A program made the position numbers and the translations under genes. Shown piece after piece: positions 5,765-11,555 of a stretch of 15,723 bases of DNA. The notes under the pieces were generated by a model. The model saw nothing but the letters and a program-made list of their open reading frames with translations. It was not told the DNA's origin and did not search any database. Numbering within the stretch: the stretch's first letter is position 1; each line of letters starts with the position of its first letter. This DNA is from an uncultured Anaerostipes sp. (GTDB taxonomy: Bacteria; Bacillota; Clostridia; Lachnospirales; Lachnospiraceae), in contig CAAEIR010000051.1 of the NCBI GenBank assembly GCA_900756035.1, forward strand, positions 1-15,723, read 5' to 3'.

Positions 5765-6196
5765 CTAAACAGATGCCAGTTCTTTTCCCATGGCTTTTAA
5801 CTCATCCTGAGCATCTTCATCCGGTGCTTCCTGACAAATTGCGTCTTCTCCTCCTACTACGTTTGCTCCGGCTTCCTGCATCTGATCTACCCAGGTTCGC
5901 ATCCACTCGCCATCACCCCATCCGTAAGAACCAAACAATCCGATGGTTTTTCCGGAAGCAAATCCTGCAACCTCTTCTACAAACGGCTCCATCACCGTCT
6001 CTTCTAACTGTTCTGCTCCCATGGACGGGCATCCGAGTGCAAATGCCTGCGCATCCTGTAAATCAGAAGCGCTAATTTCTTCTACCGATACGACTTTTGC
6101 CTCTTTTCCTCCTTCACGGATTCCCTCTGCAACAAAGTCTGCCATCGCCTGTGTATTTCCTGTTCCTGTCCAGTAAGCTACAATAATCTCGTTCAT
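5765..6196 (-). CDS. Flavodoxin
   Basis: This 143-residue FMN electron carrier shows the phosphate-binding loop YWTGTGNTQAMA (8-19), a strand with ALGCPSMGAEQLEE (53-66), the loop LFGSYGWGDGEWM (87-99) and EAPDEDA near the C-terminus, all standard for short-chain flavodoxins. Flavodoxin replaces the iron-sulfur protein ferredoxin when iron is scarce. Its place behind an operator shared with the feo promoter fits that iron-sparing role. AAGGAGG precedes the ATG at 6196. It follows DUF3793 by 35 bp, and the two genes should be co-transcribed. Confidence 0.95.
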   Translation of the reverse strand: MNEIIVAYWTGTGNTQAMADFVAEGIREGGKEAKVVSVEEISASDLQDAQAFALGCPSMGAEQLEETVMEPFVEEVAGFASGKTIGLFGSYGWGDGEWMRTWVDQMQEAGANVVGGEDAICQEAPDEDAQDELKAMGKELASV

Positions 6197-6231
6197 TTCT
6201 TATCCTCCTTTGAACGTTGATATTTCTATTT

Positions 6232-6843
6232 TCAGGCATATTTCGGAATCTGATAATTCTCGTAAGATTCCACCATCTGCCGAATGGATTTCCCATATTC
6301 TACCTGTTTTACCATCTGATATCTGACCAGATCATAAATATCAAAAAGTTTCCTCGTCTGCTCCTCATTGCCATAAATTTTCCAATAACCGGAGTACAGA
6401 CAATCCTTTCCCTGATTTTCAATAAAACCTTCTACGTCGCATAATGGATATCCCAGAATCAAGCCAAGTTCATGAGGAAAATCCCCCTGTCCGCTTTTAT
6501 AGTGTTTATATCGTGTTCTGAGTGTATAAAGGATATTTTTAATCTGAAAGGATGTATAGCCGCAGTTCTCTAAAAATTCCCGGTTCTTTTTTTCCATCAG
6601 ATACGCTAACATCTGACGTTCCCGGTACAAAAGCCACAGGCATTTGCCCTCGTCAGAATGAATCAGTGCACATCGAATCTCGGTTCCTTTCAAGGACTGA
6701 ACCAGTTCTTTCGAATCCGCAAAATCAAGAGTGACTGCGTTGGATGGTTTTACATCTGCCAAAACAGGGGCACAGTGCATAGCAAGCTGCATCTGCATAC
6801 ATTTGATCCACTTTACCTGACTTAACTCTGTCTGATATCTCAT
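6232..6843 (-). CDS. DUF3793 family protein
   Basis: This 203-residue soluble protein matches the DUF3793 pattern. The N-terminal half has MQMQLAMHCAPVLADVKPSN and an IRCALIH strand. The C-terminal half has the highly typical FPHELGLILGYPLCDVEGFI (122-141) and LYSGYWKIYGNEE. No catalytic motif is known for the family. C28 and C134 are candidates for metal or redox work. It is the first gene after the promoter at 6883-6911, with AAGGAGG just before the ATG, and is followed by flavodoxin. DUF3793 genes often lie near iron or flavodoxin genes in Clostridia, so an iron-starvation role is plausible, but the reaction is unknown. Confidence 0.87.
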   Translation of the reverse strand: MRYQTELSQVKWIKCMQMQLAMHCAPVLADVKPSNAVTLDFADSKELVQSLKGTEIRCALIHSDEGKCLWLLYRERQMLAYLMEKKNREFLENCGYTSFQIKNILYTLRTRYKHYKSGQGDFPHELGLILGYPLCDVEGFIENQGKDCLYSGYWKIYGNEEQTRKLFDIYDLVRYQMVKQVEYGKSIRQMVESYENYQIPKYA

Positions 6844-6859
6844 TTGCTTCCTCCTTTTG

Positions 6860-6875
6860 GTTAGTTTTGACTAAC
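6860..6875. promoter_or_regulatory. GTTAGT-TTTG-ACTAAC operator (site 4)
   Basis: A perfect palindrome with 6-bp arms (6860-6865 and 6870-6875). It sits 7 bp downstream of the -10, over the expected start point, and touches the ribosome site region of DUF3793. Its arms are identical to those of the feo operator while the central four bases differ, as expected for a dimer-binding site. Confidence 0.8.
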
Positions 6876-6882
6876 TATTTGT

Positions 6883-6911
6883 ATCATACGCTATGTTTAC
6901 ACTTTTGTCTA
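6883..6911 (-). promoter_or_regulatory. Promoter of the DUF3793-flavodoxin operon
   Basis: On the minus strand: -35 TAGACA (6906-6911), 17 bp, -10 TATGAT (6883-6888). It begins directly after the T-run of the dnaK terminator and is followed by the operator at 6860-6875. Confidence 0.75.
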
Positions 6912-6914
6912 CAC

Positions 6915-6954
6915 AAAAAAATGAGAAGAATTATCACTAGATAATCTTCCCATT
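6915..6954 (-). terminator. Intrinsic terminator of the chaperone operon
   Basis: Just after dnaK, the minus strand forms a 15-bp stem (6940-6954 with 6920-6935, one bulged T and one G-U pair) around a TAGT loop, followed by seven T's (6921-6915). Confidence 0.88.
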
Positions 6955-6981
6955 CTTTGTTCTCTCTATTCGTTTGTCTGG

Positions 6982-8715
6982 CTATGCGATTTTATGTTCC
7001 AAAGTCTCAGCAGCTTCCTTGATTCTTCTTCCGTCTTCCTCTGTAATATTCTGAGGTTTGACATGCTTCATTGCATTCCTTAAATTCTTAATTGCCGCTT
7101 TAATATCTGATTTTTGTTCTCTTGTCATTTCTTTTTTCTTCTGTGCAAGGTATTGTTCCCCCTGATACAATAAAGATTCTGCCTGACTGTAAATATCAAC
7201 AGCCTCTCTCTTTTCCTGATCCTGAGATTCATATGCCTTTGCATCTGCAACCGCTTTTTCAATTTCCTGATCTGACAAATTGGAACTGGCTGTAATCGTA
7301 ATTGACTGCTCTTTTCCTGTTCCCAGATCTTTTGCAGATACATTTAAAATACCGTTTACATCAATATCAAATGTTACTTCAATCTGTGGAACACCTCGCA
7401 TGGCGCGTTTGATACCTTTTAGCCGAAATGTTCCAAGCACCTGGTTATCTCTTGCCATGGCGCGCTCACCCTGAAGAACTTTAATCTCTACCGTTGTCTG
7501 GAAATTTGCCGCCGTCGTAAATATCTGACTGTATCTGGTCGGAATCGTTGAATTGCGCTCAATCAGTCTTGTTGCCATTCCTCCTGCAGTTTCAATAGAA
7601 AGGGACAACGGAGTTACATCCATCAGAAGAATTTCATTTAATCCGGCTTCACCCGCAATCTTTCCTCCCTGAATTGCCGCTCCGAGAGCAACACATTCAT
7701 CCGGATTCATATTTTTACCCGGTTCTTTCCCTGTAATCTGCCTTACTTTATCGCTGACCGCAGGCATTCTGGTAGAACCGCCCACTAATAGAACCATATG
7801 AAGCTGTGATGCCGTAATCCCGGCATCGGATAATGCCTGATTTACCGGTCCCTGGGTCTGTTCAATCAAATCGTTGGTTAACTCCTGAAATTTAGCTCTG
7901 GTCAGGGTCAGATCCAGATGTTTCGGTCCATCCTTACCTACCGTAATAAATGGCAGATTAATCTGTACTGTCATAGCAGAAGATAATTCTTTTTTTGCCT
8001 TTTCTGCTTCCTCTGTAATTCTCTGAACCGCAGTTTCATCCTTTGAGAGATCAATTCCCTCTGCTGCCTTAAACTCCTTTAGAATATACTGAACCACTCT
8101 GGCATCGAAATCATCACCTCCAAGATGATTATTTCCGGAGGTTGCAAGAACTTCTACGACACCGTCTCCGATCTCAATCACGGAAACGTCGAATGTACCT
8201 CCGCCGAGATCATAGACCATAATTTTCTGAGATACGGATTTATCCAAACCGTATGCCAATGCTGCTGCCGTTGGTTCATTGATAATGCGTTCTACGGAAA
8301 GCCCCGCAATTTTTCCTGCATCTTTTGTTGCCTGACGCTGTGCATCACTGAAATATGCCGGAACTGTAATAACCGCTTTCGTCACCGGTTCCCCAAGGTA
8401 ACTCTCCGCATCTTTTTTCAATTTTTGAAGAATCATCGCTGATACTTCCTGAGGGCTGTATTTTTTGCCGTCAATCTTTACCTTTCGGCTGGTCCCCATC
8501 TGACGTTTTACAGATGCAACTGTCCGGCTTACATTGGTGACTGCCTGTCTTTTCGCAGGATCTCCCACCATTCGCTCTCCATTTTTGGAAAATGCAACGA
8601 TGGACGGTGTTGTCCTTCCTCCCTCCGAGTTGGGGATTACTACCGGCTGACCACCTTCCATAACGGCAACACAAGAGTTTGTTGTACCCAAATCAATTCC
8701 AATAATCTTACTCAT
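6982..8715 (-). CDS. dnaK: Divergent DnaK/Hsp70 paralogue without the C-terminal tail
   Basis: This 577-residue Hsp70 chaperone has an ATPase domain (about 1-360) with the phosphate loop IDLGTTNSC (7-15), DLGGGTFDVSV (169-179) and VGGSTRMP (311-318). The linker and beta substrate domain follow (about 366-480; LLMDVTPLSLSIET, RLIERNSTIP), then a helical lid to the end. The ATG at 8715 follows AGGAGG. Housekeeping DnaKs run about 610-640 residues and end in a flexible acidic tail; here the chain stops after the lid. Conserved positions have changed: SLSIET for SLGIET, and GIKRAMRGVPQ for GIPPAPRGVPQ. It lies 10 bp behind a J-domain gene and not in an hrcA-grpE-dnaK-dnaJ operon. A dedicated second Hsp70 is the likely reading. 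It would be the main DnaK only if no other copy exists. Confidence 0.93.
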   Translation of the reverse strand: MSKIIGIDLGTTNSCVAVMEGGQPVVIPNSEGGRTTPSIVAFSKNGERMVGDPAKRQAVTNVSRTVASVKRQMGTSRKVKIDGKKYSPQEVSAMILQKLKKDAESYLGEPVTKAVITVPAYFSDAQRQATKDAGKIAGLSVERIINEPTAAALAYGLDKSVSQKIMVYDLGGGTFDVSVIEIGDGVVEVLATSGNNHLGGDDFDARVVQYILKEFKAAEGIDLSKDETAVQRITEEAEKAKKELSSAMTVQINLPFITVGKDGPKHLDLTLTRAKFQELTNDLIEQTQGPVNQALSDAGITASQLHMVLLVGGSTRMPAVSDKVRQITGKEPGKNMNPDECVALGAAIQGGKIAGEAGLNEILLMDVTPLSLSIETAGGMATRLIERNSTIPTRYSQIFTTAANFQTTVEIKVLQGERAMARDNQVLGTFRLKGIKRAMRGVPQIEVTFDIDVNGILNVSAKDLGTGKEQSITITASSNLSDQEIEKAVADAKAYESQDQEKREAVDIYSQAESLLYQGEQYLAQKKKEMTREQKSDIKAAIKNLRNAMKHVKPQNITEEDGRRIKEAAETLEHKIA

Positions 8716-8725
8716 AATGTTCCTC

Positions 8726-9460
8726 CTAACACCAGTATCTTCCGCCACAGCAGCAATTACACAGAAGGTTTAACATACAGATCTTCATACACCAGTCACC
8801 GCCGGACGCATACGGACTCTGATACGTACTCTGACGCTGCTGATACCAGGATCCATTCCCTTCCAGCTGGTTAAGCAAAGCCTGATATTCATAATTCCCC
8901 GGCTCCATATTCACTGCCTGTCTGGCATGTTCCATCGCTGTTACATTGTTTCCAAGGCCCTGACTTGCCGCAGCACTGTAGTAATACCACCGTGCCGTAC
9001 GTTTTGAAGATTCCATTCCATCCAGAACATTTCTCGCTTCCTGATAATAACCGTTGCGAATATAATTCCCGGCAGCCCGCAGGTGATTGTCCTTCTCATA
9101 ACCTGTGGTTGTCTGTTGCTGTCCGCCTCCGTAATATCCGCCGAAATTTCCAAAAATATCTTCAAAGGGATTCCACTCCCCGTAAGGATTCCCTCCCTGA
9201 TTTCCATAAGGGTTTCCTTGATTTCCATAAGGATTCCCCTGATTTCCGCCATAAGAACCTTCCTGACTGTAACCGGATGTTTTCTCCTTCATGACCTGCT
9301 GATATGCCTGCTGAATTTGTTTAAATTTCTCTTCTGCAGCCTTTGGATTATCCAGATTGGCATCCGGATGATATTTCCGGCTCAACCGTTTATACGCTTT
9401 TTTTATATCTTCCTCTGTAGCACCTCTCGATACCCCAAGAATCTCATATGGATCTGACAT
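8726..9460 (-). CDS. J-domain protein with Gly/Asn/Gln repeats and a Cys-rich tail
   Basis: This 244-residue co-chaperone has a J domain at residues 3-60 with the Hsp70-stimulating HPD motif at 31-33. Residues 62-120 are rich in Gly, Asn, Gln and Tyr, with tandem GNQGNPY units, and include NPFEDIFGNF (97-106). Residues 125-200 are helical and TPR-like (NYIRNGYYQEARNVLDGM, then ARWYYYSAAASQGLGN and AMEHARQAVNMEPGN). The last 21 residues hold seven cysteines, including CNCCC. It lacks the DnaJ zinc-finger and C-terminal peptide domains, so it is a class C J-protein. The ATG at 9460 overlaps the DUF5685 gene by 17 bp, with AAGGAAAAA upstream. A longer reading would run deep into that gene. It should recruit the adjacent DnaK to a particular client or membrane site. 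Confidence 0.92.
   Translation of the reverse strand: MSDPYEILGVSRGATEEDIKKAYKRLSRKYHPDANLDNPKAAEEKFKQIQQAYQQVMKEKTSGYSQEGSYGGNQGNPYGNQGNPYGNQGGNPYGEWNPFEDIFGNFGGYYGGGQQQTTTGYEKDNHLRAAGNYIRNGYYQEARNVLDGMESSKRTARWYYYSAAASQGLGNNVTAMEHARQAVNMEPGNYEYQALLNQLEGNGSWYQQRQSTYQSPYASGGDWCMKICMLNLLCNCCCGGRYWC
9179..9247 (-). repeat. Short tandem repeats inside the J-protein gene
   Basis: DNA units of about 21 bp, encoding GNQGNPY and close variants, occur roughly three times in tandem at residues 72-94. Near-identity at the DNA level suggests recent slippage and possible length variation between strains. Confidence 0.75.
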
Positions 9461-10298
9461 CTTCTTTTTCCTTTTCCTTTTCTCTTTTATCCCGCACCTG
9501 TTCATAGCGGTACCATATACCAGAATACAGAATATTCCGTAAAATTTCAATATTTTCAATCAATGGAAGCTGTTCAAACGCACGGGAACATTCTGCCATC
9601 ATCATGGTTAAAATTCGCCGGCAGGTATCCTCAAAATCCGCTTTCTCATATAATTGCTTCAACGGATTATAATTATCATGTTTTAAATCATCTTCAATGT
9701 CTTCATAGGCATCCATAAGATAGATAAACTTTCCAAGATAAAAGCCGAACCGGGTCAACAGTTCTTCCCATTCATCTCTCTGATACAGCATAATCTCTGC
9801 CATGATTTTTCCAAACAGACCTGACATATAATCCAGATCTTGATTATTATTCTTTTCTTCCACAGTCAACGTCTTAAGCAGATCATTGATTATTTTCCAC
9901 TTCTCCCGGTAAAAGTTTCTGGAAAACTTTGTTTTATGTCTTAAAATTTTCTGCAGAATCCACTGTTTCTTTTTCCTGTCGTCTGTCCAGTCATCCTTAC
10001 ACTTATAATACGTAAGCAGCACATTCATATGTGCTGCATAATCCGTAATCTCATTTATTTTTGTTGGATGTTTTCTCAATGGATGTGCCGCGCACCGGGT
10101 CATTCCATCTCTTGTTTCCGGTTCATACAGACTGGAAAGTACCATAAGGACAAAGGTCATGTCATAGGACAATGTGATCTGTCCGCTTGCCTTATAGTGT
10201 TCTTTTAATTTTCTGCAAAGTCCGCAGTAATACCCATGATAAATATCAAACTCTTTAAATTTCATCTCAGGCTTATTAACAATAATATATCCGAACAT
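9444..10298 (-). CDS. DUF5685 family protein
   Basis: This 284-residue, mostly helical cytoplasmic protein opens with MFGYIIVNKPEMKFKEFDIY and HGYYCGLCRKLKEHY, the signature start of DUF5685, followed by QITLSYDMTFVL. C25 and C28 (CGLC), with C69 and H72 (RCAAHP), could bind a metal. Two Asp-rich stretches stand out: KDDWTDDRK (101-109) and DAYEDIEDDLKHDNYNP (196-212). Their spacing and helical setting recall the two Mg-binding motifs of all-alpha isoprenoid synthases. No experimental function is known to me. Its start lies 1 bp after the zinc-ribbon gene and its end overlaps the J-protein gene, so the four genes appear translationally linked. Confidence 0.87.
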   Translation of the reverse strand: MFGYIIVNKPEMKFKEFDIYHGYYCGLCRKLKEHYKASGQITLSYDMTFVLMVLSSLYEPETRDGMTRCAAHPLRKHPTKINEITDYAAHMNVLLTYYKCKDDWTDDRKKKQWILQKILRHKTKFSRNFYREKWKIINDLLKTLTVEEKNNNQDLDYMSGLFGKIMAEIMLYQRDEWEELLTRFGFYLGKFIYLMDAYEDIEDDLKHDNYNPLKQLYEKADFEDTCRRILTMMMAECSRAFEQLPLIENIEILRNILYSGIWYRYEQVRDKREKEKEKEDVRSI

Positions 10299-10299
10299 C

Positions 10300-10722
10300 T
10301 TAGCTCCTTTTTATAAAGGTCGTACGGCACTTAGGACAACGCACTTCTATTCTTCCTTTTCCCCGCGGAATCCGAATCTTTTGTCCGCATCCGGGACAGG
10401 TATAAATGTGATAATTCTTCATCTGCCCGGCTCTATACTTTCGATTCTTCCAAAAATCTCTGATCCCGGCAGTCTTATTTAAAAACCATCGGTTTTCTTC
10501 GGAACGCTTGTAAATATTTCTGGAAAACATACGGATATAGCAATACACCAGACACACCAACGCAATCCAGTAGAAAATTCTTCCTACGGAAACAATTCCA
10601 ATCGCAATCTTTCCGGTAAATAAAGATAATAGAAATCCTGCCACAACAATCTTTAATAAAAATCGGTTGAAGTCATCATTTCCATACCTTCCCTGCATAA
10701 ATTGATAAATTTTTTCCCTCAC
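10300..10722 (-). CDS. Two-span membrane protein with C-terminal zinc ribbon
   Basis: The protein has 140 residues. Hydrophobic segments at about 22-36 and 39-64 give one hairpin or two short spans. A basic region follows, then a C-terminal zinc ribbon with paired CPxC knuckles: CPGC at 109-112 and CPKC at 129-132, 16 residues apart. The zinc ribbon should face the cytoplasm beside many Lys/Arg residues. The start is GTG at 10722 with AGGAG 11 bp upstream; an ATG in the leader is followed at once by a stop in its own frame. It is the first gene of the DUF5685-J-DnaK operon and could be the membrane anchor for the set. I do not recognise a named family. Confidence 0.82.
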   Translation of the reverse strand: MREKIYQFMQGRYGNDDFNRFLLKIVVAGFLLSLFTGKIAIGIVSVGRIFYWIALVCLVYCYIRMFSRNIYKRSEENRWFLNKTAGIRDFWKNRKYRAGQMKNYHIYTCPGCGQKIRIPRGKGRIEVRCPKCRTTFIKRS

Positions 10723-10753
10723 TATTCTATCATCTCCTTTAGTATCTTAAGGA

Positions 10754-10769
10754 ATGCTCTCCGGAGCAT
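10754..10769 (-). repeat. Leader hairpin of the chaperone operon
   Basis: ATGCTC/GAGCAT (10754-10759, 10764-10769) pair over 6 bp with a 4-nt loop in the untranslated leader, shortly after the predicted start point. It may protect the 5' end of the mRNA. No HrcA-type CIRCE element is present. Confidence 0.45.
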
Positions 10770-10786
10770 AACAAGGTATAGAAGAT

Positions 10787-10815
10787 AGTATAAGCAATGT
10801 CTGCGGGAATATCAA
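10787..10815 (-). promoter_or_regulatory. Promoter of the zinc-ribbon-DUF5685-J-DnaK operon
   Basis: On the minus strand: -35 TTGATA (10810-10815), 17 bp, -10 TATACT (10787-10792). This is a housekeeping-type promoter with about 60 nt of leader before the GTG. No CIRCE or CtsR-like direct repeat was seen around it. Confidence 0.75.
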
Positions 10816-10865
10816 TGAAGAGACTGTGAATAATTTATAAACAAAAGTTTAGATTTTGTTGGAAA

Positions 10866-11555
10866 TCATTGATTGTTCAGATGAAATTTCATTGTTCCGT
10901 CTGTCTGAAGCTCTGCCTGATCTGAGAGATAAAACTCACAGCAAAACTGCTTTTTTTCTATCCATACATCTTTTACTTTATATTTTACCATTTCACTAAT
11001 AGAAAATTTTCCGTTGTCTCCCAGAATAACCGTTGTCAAAATTCCGTAATCACCGCTTTTTTGTTTTTTCAATGCTATGAGACTAAAGCCCCCGGAAGGA
11101 TTTAATTTCACCAGATCCAGTTCTCCTGTCTTTCCCTCTTCCCATAGTTGGTAGAAGGTTTGCGCCTTTTGGCTGCTTTTTGACGACAGCGACCCATTCA
11201 CATCTGCTGCTGCCCAATCCTCTTTCTCCAGAGCGTTCAAAAGTTTTCCCTGTCCCTTATCCGAGAAGTCCATCTTTCCGCCCGGCACAACTCTTTCATA
11301 GATTTTTTCGATGGCATCTGCTTTCTGATCTTGGGCTTTCTTTTCCTCTGATTGAATCTCTAAAGGCTTCCACTGATCCTCTGTCTCAATCTCTGTGGAT
11401 TTTTCTGCATTTTGCTTTTCTGCCTCATTCTGACATCCGGCAAAAATCAAAGGTGCTAAACACAGAAACAAAAGAATCCCAAGCTTTTGTACTGCTGCAT
11501 TTTTATGGCTGCTGCAAATAAGACGTGAGAATGTTCTTTGTTTTTGAAACCACAT
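10866..11555 (-). CDS. Predicted lipoprotein of unknown function
   Basis: This 229-residue exported protein has a long basic n-region, a hydrophobic core (LGILLFLCLAPLIFA, 25-39) and a lipobox ending FAGC, with lipidated Cys at 41. A charged, Glu/Lys-rich disordered linker follows to about residue 85. A globular domain then runs to the end (KLLNALEKEDW; GGFSLIALKKQ; DYGILTTVILGD; then a WIEKKQFCCEFYLSD strand region). I do not recognise the family. The ATG at 11555 has a strong GGAGG 8 bp upstream and overlaps the penicillin-binding protein gene by 53 bp in another frame, so the lipoprotein is probably coupled to it and may work in the same cell-envelope process. No terminator is visible after it. 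Confidence 0.82.
   Translation of the reverse strand: MWFQKQRTFSRLICSSHKNAAVQKLGILLFLCLAPLIFAGCQNEAEKQNAEKSTEIETEDQWKPLEIQSEEKKAQDQKADAIEKIYERVVPGGKMDFSDKGQGKLLNALEKEDWAAADVNGSLSSKSSQKAQTFYQLWEEGKTGELDLVKLNPSGGFSLIALKKQKSGDYGILTTVILGDNGKFSISEMVKYKVKDVWIEKKQFCCEFYLSDQAELQTDGTMKFHLNNQ

Noticed and set aside
6931..6945. ATTATCACTAGATAAT, similar to part of a classical Fur box
   Set aside because: It is the stem top of the intrinsic terminator after dnaK, with a T-run following, and it does not sit on the promoter elements at 6883-6911. The GTTAGT palindrome is the better operator.
9461..9559. 33-residue N-terminal extension of the J-protein
   Set aside because: It lies entirely within the DUF5685 gene and has no ribosome site, whereas MSDPYEILGV is the normal J-domain start.
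10723..10865. Search for CIRCE or CtsR boxes at the chaperone operon promoter
   Set aside because: No TTAGCACTC-N9-GAGTGCTAA or CtsR-type direct repeat is present; only the promoter and a small 6-bp leader hairpin were found.
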